A DNA stretch of 64,000 nucleotides from Armatimonadota bacterium (GTDB lineage: Bacteria; Armatimonadota; Chthonomonadetes; Chthonomonadales; Chthonomonadaceae). The stretch lies in the NCBI GenBank assembly GCA_028871815.1, contig JAGWMJ010000012.1, positions 62,001-126,000 of the forward strand. The letters run 5' to 3'. This document shows positions 26,325 to 34,972 of this stretch, one piece after another. Both the position numbers and the translations under genes were made by a program. The first letter of the stretch is position 1. Each line of letters opens with the position of its first letter. The notes below the pieces were generated by a model that did no database searches, was not told where the DNA came from, and worked only from the letters and a program-made list of their open reading frames with translations.

Positions 26325-27613
26325 CCGTTCGGCTCATAGCAGCTGGCGACCTGCACATCGGCGCCGTATCCACGCGGCTGCCGGATGCTGCAGACCGTGA
26401 TGACCTGTCTGCCGCCGCCGCATGGCTAAGAATTGTTGACGTAGCTATCCGCCATAAAGTGGACGCGGTGCTGATAGCTGGCGACCTTATCGACAGGCAG
26501 AATCACTACTTTGAGGCGGTTGAGGCGCTTGCGAAAGGCCTTCGGAAGCTGGATCAGGCTGGGATCGAGACTGTGGCGATCGCCGGCAATCATGACGCCG
26601 AAGTGCTGCGTGAGGTGGCGCGGACACAGCGGATTCAGGATTTCACCCGTTTCAGAGTGCTTGGGCTGGCCGGGTGGGAGAGCGCTTCGCTGGCGGCCGG
26701 TCTGCGGCTGCACGCATGGTCATTTCCGAAGTCCGAGCATGCTGAGAATCCGTTTGAGAAGTTTGCGTCGCTCGGCGATACGGAGCCGGGCGCGGTCGGG
26801 TTGGTACATGGCGACGTCGATGCCTCCGGCGGGAGGTATGCGCCGTTCCCAAAGCGGTCGCTCCCGCCCGGCAACGCGGTCTGGATTGCCGGCCACCTGC
26901 ATCGCCCGCAGTTTGATGCAGGCTCGCGCCTCCTTGTCCCCGGGTCACCGCAGGCCCTGGCGCCGGATGAACGCGGCGAGCATGGGGTGTGGCGGATCGA
27001 CCTCGAGGGCGGTGTCATGAGCGGTGAGCCGGAGTTTGTCCCGATCTCCAGCGTCCGGTACGACCAGGTCACCGTGGAGCTGAAGGAGACCGATGACCGC
27101 GCGGATATCCGGCCAGCGATCGACGCAGCGCTTCGTCAGAACCTTGCCGTGTGGAGGCAGCAGTGCCCGGCGCTCCGAACGTCCTGGGCCTGCCTGCGCT
27201 TCACCGGCACAACCCGATGGGTGGAGGATGTCGCCAGCATAGCTCGATTGGACGACGAACCGATAACGGCCCAGGATGGGGATGCGACGATCACGGTCGG
27301 GGCTGCGCTTGCGGACGTGAATGCTCCGATTGATCTTCATGAGATTGCGCGAGGTTCCGATGTGCCGGCGGTGCTCGCCCGCCTGATAGTCGCGATCGAT
27401 GCCGACCGCTTGCTGCCTGAACACGCCGCCCTCCTGAACAAGTTGAACGAGGGAGCCGCCCGAATCGAACGGCAGGCGGTGTTTGCGCGGGCGCGCGCCG
27501 GCACGGCAGCAGAGTCGACGGCGCCGGGTGATCGGGACATGCGGACGGTGGCGCGTGCTCAGGCTGAGCGCCTGCTGGCACGCCTCATTGCTGCTCCGGG
27601 CCGCACAACGTGA
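26321..27613 (+). CDS. SbcD/Mre11/YhaO-like metallophosphoesterase nuclease
   Basis: This 430-residue calcineurin-like phosphoesterase is of the DNA-repair nuclease type. All phosphoesterase motifs are present: GDLHIG (D10, H12), AGDLIDR, AGNHDAE, LVHGDVD and AGHLHRP. The C-terminal 180 residues probably contact the ATPase partner. With the following ATPase gene it forms an SbcCD- or YhaON-like pair that would process DNA ends or hairpins. ATG 26321 overlaps the preceding stop by four bases, and its own TGA overlaps the GTG of the next gene, so translation of all three is likely coupled. The length is close to YhaO. Confidence 0.85.
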   Translation: MTVRLIAAGDLHIGAVSTRLPDAADRDDLSAAAAWLRIVDVAIRHKVDAVLIAGDLIDRQNHYFEAVEALAKGLRKLDQAGIETVAIAGNHDAEVLREVARTQRIQDFTRFRVLGLAGWESASLAAGLRLHAWSFPKSEHAENPFEKFASLGDTEPGAVGLVHGDVDASGGRYAPFPKRSLPPGNAVWIAGHLHRPQFDAGSRLLVPGSPQALAPDERGEHGVWRIDLEGGVMSGEPEFVPISSVRYDQVTVELKETDDRADIRPAIDAALRQNLAVWRQQCPALRTSWACLRFTGTTRWVEDVASIARLDDEPITAQDGDATITVGAALADVNAPIDLHEIARGSDVPAVLARLIVAIDADRLLPEHAALLNKLNEGAARIERQAVFARARAGTAAESTAPGDRDMRTVARAQAERLLARLIAAPGRTT

Positions 27614-30600
27614 CCGGCGGCGACGGCATATGGCTGACAGAGATCACCATTCGCCGCATGCACGGCTTTCCGCATGGAGGGCTGAGGGTCGCCGACCTGT
27701 CGCCGGCCATCAACATTCTGTTCGGCCCAAACGGCACCGGCAAAACGACACTGGCGCGGGCGATACAGAAGGCGATGGCGCCGGCAGCCGAGCCCAAATT
27801 GGCAGAAGTGCGGCTGCTATGCCGGCTTGGGACCGACGCGTGGGAACTGGAGGTGCGTGACCAAACGGTTACCGCTGTCCAGAACGGAAGCCGCTCACAG
27901 AACCCGCTCGACGTCGCGTTGCACGATACGCCGCGCTACATCCTGTCTCTGGAAGAGCTCATTGCCACGGATGATGGCGCCTTGTTTGCCGAGCAGATCC
28001 ATCGCGAGGCTGCCGGCGGTTACAATGTGCCTCAAGCCGTTCGGGAGCTTGGCTTCAGCCCGAATCCCCCGGAGCCGAAGGCAAACGGGCGCGAATTCGA
28101 CAGCGCGCTGACGGCTTATAACCAGGCCGCTTCCTCGCAGAGTCACGCGGCCAGGCGTGTCGAGACGCTGGCGCAGCTCCTACCGGAGCACCTGCTTCAG
28201 AAGCAGGCCGCCTCGCGCGCGGCCCTGCTGCGAGCCGCGTTGCGCTTTCGGACCGCAAAGGCAGCGCTCGAAGAGTTCCCCGTTGCGATATCGCGCCTGA
28301 AAGAGGACGACGAGCAGGCTCTTCCGATGCTGCAGGGTGCTGTGGCCGCGTCGCAGCAAGAGATAGACAGCCTGCAGCGGGAGCTGGAGGCCGCCGAGGC
28401 CAAATCGAAGGCCCATGGGCTCACGGCAGCGGTGGAAGGCGTATGGCTCGCCTCGGTCGCCGATCAACTCCGCGAGATTGCGGCCATGGAGGGCAAGAAA
28501 TCGCAACTCTGCCAGGACCGTGATGTTGCGCGCGCACGAGAGCAAAGCGAGCGCGACCGTCTACCCGCGCCGGTCGTGGAGGCCGATCCTGGCCTGCTCC
28601 TGCTGAACGAAGAGTTCTGGACCGAGTGCCACCAGATTGTTCAGGACTATGCATCCTGCCACGCCCGCCGGCGCGCGATGGACGAATTGAAGAACGCGCT
28701 CAGTCCGCCGGAAAGCGCACCCGACACCCGCGCTTGTGAAGAAGCGATCGACTGCCTGAGGCAGTGGCTGACCAGCCCGGACATGGCTGTATCGCGCGGC
28801 ATTGCGTCCGCAGCCTGGACGGCGGTGGCTGTTGCAACCGCGGCGGTTTTGGTGCTGGCCTGGCGCGCTGGTCCGTTCTGGCTGACGCTGCTGGCAGCGC
28901 CTCTCATCCTTGCATTCTGGCTGGTCTCCCGAAAGTCGCCGGCCAACCCGCGTCTGGTGGCAGAGCAGAACTGGCAGCGCCTGCAGCAGCAGCCACCTTC
29001 GGCTTGGAGGCGGGACGAGGTTGCTCAACTTCTCCGGCAGAGAGAGGAGCAGTTAGCCAGGCTCCAGCTTTCGTCAGCATGCTTTTCTCAGTGGCAGGCC
29101 AGCAACCCCGAGCGTGAAAGGCTGGAAGCAGAAGAGGGCGCAGCCACGAAGCGGGCAGAAACAGCTCGAGGCAAATACGGCGTGGCGCCCGGAGGCGCCG
29201 ACGTCGCCGGCGTTACGCTGCTGGCACAGTTTGATGCGCTGAAGAAATGGCGCGACGCACAGCGAACGGCTGACGACACGGAAGCGGCTATAGCTTCGAT
29301 CACATCTACCATCTCCACGACCCTCCAACCCATCGCCTCCGGCCTGCTGACCTACGGCTACAGTGGAGTCAGCGACTCGCACACAGCCGAACTGGCGCTT
29401 GCAAAGCTGAAAGATCGAAGCAGCGAGTTTGAAAGGATCGCTGAGCGGTGTGCTGACCTCAGCACTCAGATCGCATCGGCCCAGAACCGGCTGGCGCAAG
29501 CCGACGCACAGGTTGCCCGCTTCTATTCGGACCGTTTACTGGCGTACGGCGATGCTGAGGGCCTGCGCACGGCATTGGCGCAGCTGCCACAGTTTTTGGC
29601 GGCCCGTGACGAGCTGGCGGCGGCAGCGACGGTGCTGGAGGAAAACCGCACAAGTGGAGTGACCGCCGGCGTCGACACCGAATCGGTGGTGAGGTTGGCG
29701 GACAGCCTGTCGGACGCGGATGCGGCGGCAGAGGTTGAGCGGCTGCTCAAGTCAGCGGATCAGTGCGATGCAACCTTCAAGCAGATTACCGAGATTCAGG
29801 CCGCTGCGACACAGTTTGGAGATGGGCACGCGTTGGAGGATGCGCTGTTGGCGGTGGATAGACGCCGTGAGGTGCTTGCGCGCCAGCGCGAACAGAATGT
29901 GGACGCAGTGGTCGGTTATACCGTGGCGGACTGGGCCGAGCGCCTCGCCCGAGAGTCCACGGAGCCGCCCGTGCAGGCGCGAGCGCGGGAACTGTTCGAC
30001 CTGTTTACCAACTCCCGTTACCGGCTGGAGGTCGGCATAGAGGGACCGGCCGCGTTCCGCGCCACCGACTCCATCAGCGGCCAAAACCACAGCCTTGCGG
30101 AGCTCTCAAGCGGAACTCGTGCCCAGTTGCTGATGGCCGTCCGCCTTGCCTTTATCGAAACTAAGGAGTTCGGGCTGCGACTGCCGCTTGTTCTGGACGA
30201 AGTGCTTGCAAACAGCGATGCCGAGCGCGCGAACGCGATAATGCTGGCCGCCGCCAGGATCGCTGCTGAGGGCCGACAGGTCTTCTACCTCACCGCCCAG
30301 CTTGAGGATGTTCACCGGTGGCAGGATGCGCTGCATCGGGGAGGGTTTCCGGAACCGGCGGTTATCGACATCTCGATGGCCAGACAGATCGAGGCACAGC
30401 GCATTCATCCATGGTCGCCGCCGCCGGCTGCGATCCCACTCCCGGAGGACCATACGTCGATCGCGTACGCCAGGGTACTGAACGTTCCCGGCATCAACCC
30501 GCAAGCGCCGGTGTCACAGGTACATCTCTGGTACTTTGAGCCATCTCCGCAAGAACTCTATCGCCTCCTGTTGGCCGGATTTGAAGCGTGGGGCCAACTG

Positions 30601-31047
30601 GAAGCCGCGCTCGACGCCGGACGCACCACGCCGGTGACAGCGCAGCATGCCGAACGCTATCGCGCCGTCGCGCGTGCGGCCGGCAAAATACTCGAGACCG
30701 CTCGCATCGGGCGCGGTAACCCCATTACACGGCAGGCGCTTATCGATGGCGGCATTTCCCGCACGTTTATCGGTCGGGTCGACGACATCGCCCGCGCCAA
30801 CGGCAACCGGGCCGCAGAGCTCATGGCGGCGCTCAAAGCGGGCGAGGTCAAGGGGCTGCAGCGCAAATCCCAGGATGCCCTGGAGGAGTACCTGATAGAG
30901 AACGATCACCTCTCGCTGGATGAATCGATTCCACGGGAGGAGTGCGTCCGCACAACCGCTGCAGCATGCGAATCGGATATCGTGGCCGGGCTCCTGGATG
31001 CCGAAGATGTGAGGCGGCTGGCCGACAGCGCCTACGCCGATCCGTAG
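27610..31047 (+). CDS. SbcC/Rad50/YhaN-like SMC-type ATPase with membrane helix and C-terminal extension
   Basis: This 1145-residue AAA/SMC-like ATPase starts at GTG 27610 (GTGA overlap with the nuclease stop). The Walker A motif GPNGTGKTT is at residues 39-47. Long Ala/Glu/Gln-rich coiled-coil regions follow (about 180-380 and 440-780). A hydrophobic hairpin interrupts them near residues 400-440 (WTAVAVATAAVLVLAW and LTLLAAPLILAFWLV), a feature also known from YhaN. The signature motif ELSSGTRAQL and Walker B LPLVLDEVLANSD are intact near residues 835-870. After the ATPase head there is an extension of about 230 residues that ordinary SbcC or YhaN lacks. It is helical, with a possible helix-hairpin segment (GGISRTFIGRVDDIARANG). 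It should open or tether DNA ends for the nuclease encoded upstream, possibly at the membrane. Confidence 0.85.
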   Translation: MTGGDGIWLTEITIRRMHGFPHGGLRVADLSPAINILFGPNGTGKTTLARAIQKAMAPAAEPKLAEVRLLCRLGTDAWELEVRDQTVTAVQNGSRSQNPLDVALHDTPRYILSLEELIATDDGALFAEQIHREAAGGYNVPQAVRELGFSPNPPEPKANGREFDSALTAYNQAASSQSHAARRVETLAQLLPEHLLQKQAASRAALLRAALRFRTAKAALEEFPVAISRLKEDDEQALPMLQGAVAASQQEIDSLQRELEAAEAKSKAHGLTAAVEGVWLASVADQLREIAAMEGKKSQLCQDRDVARAREQSERDRLPAPVVEADPGLLLLNEEFWTECHQIVQDYASCHARRRAMDELKNALSPPESAPDTRACEEAIDCLRQWLTSPDMAVSRGIASAAWTAVAVATAAVLVLAWRAGPFWLTLLAAPLILAFWLVSRKSPANPRLVAEQNWQRLQQQPPSAWRRDEVAQLLRQREEQLARLQLSSACFSQWQASNPERERLEAEEGAATKRAETARGKYGVAPGGADVAGVTLLAQFDALKKWRDAQRTADDTEAAIASITSTISTTLQPIASGLLTYGYSGVSDSHTAELALAKLKDRSSEFERIAERCADLSTQIASAQNRLAQADAQVARFYSDRLLAYGDAEGLRTALAQLPQFLAARDELAAAATVLEENRTSGVTAGVDTESVVRLADSLSDADAAAEVERLLKSADQCDATFKQITEIQAAATQFGDGHALEDALLAVDRRREVLARQREQNVDAVVGYTVADWAERLARESTEPPVQARARELFDLFTNSRYRLEVGIEGPAAFRATDSISGQNHSLAELSSGTRAQLLMAVRLAFIETKEFGLRLPLVLDEVLANSDAERANAIMLAAARIAAEGRQVFYLTAQLEDVHRWQDALHRGGFPEPAVIDISMARQIEAQRIHPWSPPPAAIPLPEDHTSIAYARVLNVPGINPQAPVSQVHLWYFEPSPQELYRLLLAGFEAWGQLEAALDAGRTTPVTAQHAERYRAVARAAGKILETARIGRGNPITRQALIDGGISRTFIGRVDDIARANGNRAAELMAALKAGEVKGLQRKSQDALEEYLIENDHLSLDESIPREECVRTTAAACESDIVAGLLDAEDVRRLADSAYADP

Positions 31048-31077
31048 GCAGGGTTTGGAGCAGGCAGCGTACGGGAA

Positions 31078-31094
31078 CGGATGCGTAGCATCCG
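31078..31094. terminator. Hairpin between convergent genes
   Basis: CGGATGC (31078-31084) and GCATCCG (31088-31094) form a perfect 7-bp stem with a 3-base loop, between the stop of the YhaN-like gene and the stop of the convergent transporter gene. Confidence 0.45.
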
Positions 31095-31095
31095 C

Positions 31096-31755
31096 TCAGA
31101 CGAAGAAGGTGACAACAGCCAGCAGAATCAGCACGACGCCGACCGCTACTCCTTCGTATCGATCCAGCCAGCTGAGCCTTGCTGATTGCAGGCCACGGAG
31201 AGCCAGCCACACAAAGAACATCATCGCCGCACTGGTTGTCAGCAGCATGACCGCGGCCAACAGCGCCAGCAGGCGCCACGGCAGCCCGGCCGCCGCCAGG
31301 TAGAGCGGGAGAAGGTCTACGCATGGCGAAACGGTTAAAGCCAGCGCCAGCGTAGTAAACGCCAGTCGCCCACTCTTGTCACGGCGCCGGACTGCCTCGT
31401 CCGACTCGTCATGGTCATGGTGATGGCCGCCGCTCCGAACTCCGTGCACGATCATCCACACTCCGATCACGCTGAGCGCCACGGCGATGCCAAGGTGCTC
31501 GGCCAACGGCGGTATGCCGGCATTGCCCAGCGCCGCCTTCCCGGCGCCGGCAATGAGAAGTCCCAACAAAGCAGTGAAGGCCACGTGTCCGGCCGCAGCA
31601 AGACCGGAAGCCAGAACCGTGCGACGATGCGGCCAGCGATGCTGTCGGCCGATCAGCGCGAAACTCAGCCAGTGTGAGGGTATCGCGCCGTGAAGCACCG
31701 AGATGGTGATGGTGGCCACGAACAGGGCTGAAGCGGTGAGATGGAGTGATGGCAT
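31096..31755 (-). CDS. Multi-span membrane protein, NicO/RcnA-like metal exporter candidate
   Basis: This protein of about 219 residues has six or so membrane helices (first HLTASALFVATITISVLHGA, last EGVAVGVVLILLAVVTFFV). A cytoplasmic loop contains a histidine/aspartate cluster (GGHHHDHDESDE), which suggests binding of Ni, Co or another divalent metal. The SPCVDLLPLYLAAA segment resembles the proline-cysteine motif of NicO/DsbD-type transporters. Export or uptake of a metal is the likeliest role; UreH-like or sulfite-exporter-like proteins are alternatives. ATG 31755 is chosen because it places the first helix close to the N-terminus; a TTG at 31773 is also open. No operon partner. Confidence 0.65.
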   Translation of the reverse strand: MPSLHLTASALFVATITISVLHGAIPSHWLSFALIGRQHRWPHRRTVLASGLAAAGHVAFTALLGLLIAGAGKAALGNAGIPPLAEHLGIAVALSVIGVWMIVHGVRSGGHHHDHDESDEAVRRRDKSGRLAFTTLALALTVSPCVDLLPLYLAAAGLPWRLLALLAAVMLLTTSAAMMFFVWLALRGLQSARLSWLDRYEGVAVGVVLILLAVVTFFV

Positions 31756-31857
31756 AGCGGCTGCGGCATGCAAGCGCCCACGCAGATGCCGCCACCGTCA
31801 AAGGCAGTAGCCGGCGCGGTGAGCGACCTCACGGAGTCAATAGGCTGCGTGCGTGCG

Positions 31858-32637
31858 CTATTGTGGCGCAATAAGCGGCCAGGCCGCGAACTCACACACA
31901 AACCGTACGACCTCACCTGCCGCGGCGGCGAACAGCGCTTCGCCTTTCTCCGCCGTCGCCAGTTCCGGATGGCCGAACGCGCCTGTCTTGCTCAGTTGAT
32001 CAAATGCGCGAGGCACATCCACGCGCGAACTCTGTGAAAAGTCTGGGCAGTAAAAGGCGGAATCGAAGGCAATGTTGGCGCCGACCGCTGCATCCATATT
32101 CACCAGCATCGGCCTCAGGCGCAGAATCATGCTGGTCTCCTGCTCGCAGGCATGCGTGACCATCGCCTGCTCCAGACCCGGAATTGCCTCGATTTCATTC
32201 GCCGCGATCTGCCACCAGCTACTGAACGCGATGAACAGGTCCTTGTGCTCGCGATGCCGCATCTGAACGTCGTAGATTGCCATTCGGCCCGGCGTGATGT
32301 TACCGCCATGCGCGTTCAGCACGAAAATGCGGCGGAATCCGGAGCGGACCAGGCTCTCCAACAGGTCGCCGAGCAGATGAACGTAGACGTGGTTGCTCAC
32401 GCTGACCGTACCCGGGAAACCGAGGTGATGATCCGACGCGCCGGTCCAAACCACCGGCAAGAACACCGCCTCCTCATTCAGTGCGGCCTCTGCACGGCCG
32501 GCTATCTCCCGGCAGATCAGCGAGTCGGTAAACAACGGCAGGTGACTTCCGTGCTGCTCCATCGAGCCGAGCGGCAGCACCACCACACGATCGGTCAGTC
32601 CACCGGCGCTCCGCGAATTGATCTCCCATAGTTTCAA
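31858..32637 (-). CDS. Creatininase-family amidohydrolase
   Basis: This 259-residue enzyme is of the creatininase family, zinc amidohydrolases that include creatinine amidohydrolase and FAPy deformylase. The N-terminal LPLGSMEQHGSHLPLFTD gives the metal-binding Glu, His and Asp; the GNAHGGN-like segment (LNAHGGN) and the late THACEQETS Glu follow. The start codon is probably TTG 32637, since AGGAAG lies five bases upstream and no ATG occurs before the conserved LWEINSR segment. The gene lies 20 bases after the stop of the enolase-superfamily gene on the same strand, so they are probably one operon. The actual substrate is unknown. Confidence 0.85.
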   Translation of the reverse strand: MKLWEINSRSAGGLTDRVVVLPLGSMEQHGSHLPLFTDSLICREIAGRAEAALNEEAVFLPVVWTGASDHHLGFPGTVSVSNHVYVHLLGDLLESLVRSGFRRIFVLNAHGGNITPGRMAIYDVQMRHREHKDLFIAFSSWWQIAANEIEAIPGLEQAMVTHACEQETSMILRLRPMLVNMDAAVGANIAFDSAFYCPDFSQSSRVDVPRAFDQLSKTGAFGHPELATAEKGEALFAAAAGEVVRFVCEFAAWPLIAPQ

Positions 32638-32657
32638 AATGCGCTTCCTCCCACCAC

Positions 32658-33926
32658 CTAACCCTCGCCCCAAACCGGCGCAGCTTCGGTTCGCCGATAC
32701 AGCTCTGCCCACTCCGGCGATCCATCGTCGGAGCGGACCTCCATCTTGACGCCTGGCTCCTGCACCGGGTGGTTGCCCGCCCAGCAGTCGTTCCAACACT
32801 GCCGCAGACTGCTAAAGTGCACAGTGCGGCCCCCTTCCCAGCGGACGGTCAGCAGCAGACGCGGTTTCGGATGTTCGTGCGGTGGGTTCATCCGATAGCG
32901 CTCTATCGCGCCTTCATCCACCTCCACGCCCAAACCCGGCGCCTCCGGCACGCGAACAGCGCCACCCTGGATGGTCAGCGGCTGGGCGAGCAGGTCGTCG
33001 GAGTAGTTGTTCAGGCAGTTGACGGCCGGCCACTGTGCAAAGGGCAGAACGCAGCCCAGGTGCGCCGACATCGCCGTCGTAAGGCCGGTGCCCACCAGTT
33101 GGAGCCAGAACGGTTTCTCGAACGCTTCGGCCAGCGCCCCCTGGCGCAGGACGCGGCTGACACCGCCGGAGACCACGAAGCCGTCGCACACCATTTCGCG
33201 CACAGCGGTCGGAAATGGTGGATCACCGAAATGAAGCGCTATCGGACGGGTTGTCTTCTGCCGCAGCAGGCGCTGGCCTTCCACATCCCGCTGCATAATC
33301 GGCGACTCGTAGATCGCAACCCGTGGCTCACGATCCAGAGCCGTCAACACGGGCGCCGCATTGCCGGCATTCAGCAGCATATTGTTCCAATCCAGATCCA
33401 GGCGGAAGTTCGGCGGCGTTACGTTCGCGATCGCCTTCGTCTGCTCGTACACATCCCACCATGGTCGCGCTTTGATCTTGTAGGAGGTGTAGCCGTGCTC
33501 CAGCGCCTCGCGCGCTTCGGCGGCGAATGCCTCCGGAGGCATGTCGATATTCCACCAGGAGATCGGGCACCAGTCGCGCGCCTTCGGCAGGTTGAAGAGC
33601 CGGTACACCGGGACTTCCAGCAGCTTGCCGACAACATCGTAGAGAGCCATCTGGAGTCCGGCGCCGAGTGTGTCGTCGCCGAGCAGCTCGCCCGGCCGGG
33701 CGCCGACGGCGCGTTCAATGGCCTCATCCGGCACGCGTCCCCAGGTGTAGTGGAGAATCGTCTCGCCATAGCCGCTTACGCCCGCGTCGGTGGTGAGGCG
33801 GATGACCTCACTGATCTGCCACTGCCAAACCTCGCGCGCGTTCCAGCGCCGGCATCGAGGCGTGAAGGGCACATCCACGACGATTCGCTCGGCGCCGGTT
33901 ATCCGCACCTTGTCCAAACTGCTCAT
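32658..33926 (-). CDS. Enolase-superfamily (mandelate racemase/MLE-type) dehydratase
   Basis: This 422-residue protein has the capping domain and modified TIM barrel of the enolase superfamily, which abstracts a proton alpha to a carboxylate (sugar-acid dehydratases, muconate cycloisomerase). The KxK motif is in SYKIKARPWWD. Metal ligands are probably the Asp of RLDLDWN, the Glu of YESP and an acidic residue in HFGDPP. Family-level assignment is clear; the substrate is probably a sugar acid or dipeptide. The start ATG 33926 has GGAGG six bases upstream. A C-terminal extension of about 40 residues after the barrel contains Trp-rich sequence. It precedes the creatininase-like gene by 20 bases and follows a Tat-exported isomerase gene by 32 bases. 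Confidence 0.85.
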   Translation of the reverse strand: MSSLDKVRITGAERIVVDVPFTPRCRRWNAREVWQWQISEVIRLTTDAGVSGYGETILHYTWGRVPDEAIERAVGARPGELLGDDTLGAGLQMALYDVVGKLLEVPVYRLFNLPKARDWCPISWWNIDMPPEAFAAEAREALEHGYTSYKIKARPWWDVYEQTKAIANVTPPNFRLDLDWNNMLLNAGNAAPVLTALDREPRVAIYESPIMQRDVEGQRLLRQKTTRPIALHFGDPPFPTAVREMVCDGFVVSGGVSRVLRQGALAEAFEKPFWLQLVGTGLTTAMSAHLGCVLPFAQWPAVNCLNNYSDDLLAQPLTIQGGAVRVPEAPGLGVEVDEGAIERYRMNPPHEHPKPRLLLTVRWEGGRTVHFSSLRQCWNDCWAGNHPVQEPGVKMEVRSDDGSPEWAELYRRTEAAPVWGEG

Positions 33927-33958
33927 CGACGGCCTCCATCCAGACGTCGGTAGACCAT

Positions 33959-34795
33959 TTACGCGCTGTTAACGGTCTTAACGGCAGCCTGCGTCGCGCT
34001 AAGGCACTGCTCCATGTAGGGCATCGGATTATCGGCGTGGTCCTCGTACTCCAGTGACAACATGCCGCGCCCGGGAAACCCGTTCTTCTTCAGCACCTTG
34101 AGGAGGCCCACGGTATCCAGCAAGCCCTTGCCGATCTCGGTAAACACCCGGTCGCCGTTCGGTAGTTGACGGACGTCCTTCAGGTGGATACCGTAGACCC
34201 GCTTGCCGAAGATCCGGGCGGCCTCCACCGGATCCTGATCGGATCGTAATTCGTGTCCCGTATCGATGCAGACGCCGATGCGCTGATGGTGGCCGGTAAT
34301 CGCCTTCAGAACCTTGTCAATCCGATCGTACAGCGCGTCGCCTGGTCCATGGTTGTGGATGCCGATATTGATCCGGTATTCGTCCACCAGCCGGTCCAGC
34401 ATATCCAGCGTGCCGGGCAGCGGGTAGGCGGAGAGCATCCTGACATCCATCGCCCGCGCAAAGTCGAACGTACGGCGGGCATCTGCCTCGTCGCTTGTGA
34501 AGTTGACCACCCCGTACGCGCGCATCTGAATCCCATATTTGCGGAGGAGCGCCCTGTAGCCGTCCAGCGCCTTCCGGTCGGCGGTGATGGGGAAGTGCTG
34601 GCTAAAGCCCTCCAGATACTGCAACTTCAGCCCGGTTTGCGTCATCTGCAGCATCTGCTCCGCAGAGAACGCCCGGAGCGAGTACGACTGAACGCCCATG
34701 CGAAACGGTGCGTACAGGTTCTTTTCGGTCGCGGCGCCGGCCGCTCCGGATGCCGCCAGGGAGGCTGCTGCCGCGAGAAAGCCGCGCCGCGTCAT
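33959..34795 (-). CDS. Tat-exported sugar isomerase/epimerase-like TIM barrel
   Basis: This 278-residue xylose-isomerase-like TIM barrel has a twin-arginine signal (MTRRGFLAAAASLAAS), so it should be exported folded, with its metal, to the periplasm. Metal-ligand candidates are in IGIHNHG, VCIDTGHE, GIHLKD and LSLEYED. ATG 34795 puts the Tat motif at the N-terminus; an ATG ten codons upstream is the alternative. It lies 32 bases before the enolase-superfamily gene on the same strand, and with the creatininase-like gene forms a likely three-gene unit for degradation of a sugar-related compound. Substrate unknown. Confidence 0.82.
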   Translation of the reverse strand: MTRRGFLAAAASLAASGAAGAATEKNLYAPFRMGVQSYSLRAFSAEQMLQMTQTGLKLQYLEGFSQHFPITADRKALDGYRALLRKYGIQMRAYGVVNFTSDEADARRTFDFARAMDVRMLSAYPLPGTLDMLDRLVDEYRINIGIHNHGPGDALYDRIDKVLKAITGHHQRIGVCIDTGHELRSDQDPVEAARIFGKRVYGIHLKDVRQLPNGDRVFTEIGKGLLDTVGLLKVLKKNGFPGRGMLSLEYEDHADNPMPYMEQCLSATQAAVKTVNSA

Positions 34796-34972
34796 CAACT
34801 CCCGCTCGATTCCAGGTCTGCTCATGGGCTGGTGTCCGCCTTGGTGCCCGATCTGTCTGGGTCACGCCTCCAACCTACTCCGCGCCGGAGCGGAACTCCT
34901 GCCGGGATGCGCAGGAGAGGGGGCGCCGATCGGTGAATCGACTCAGTGAGAAACGGTCGAGAAAGTCCAAAG

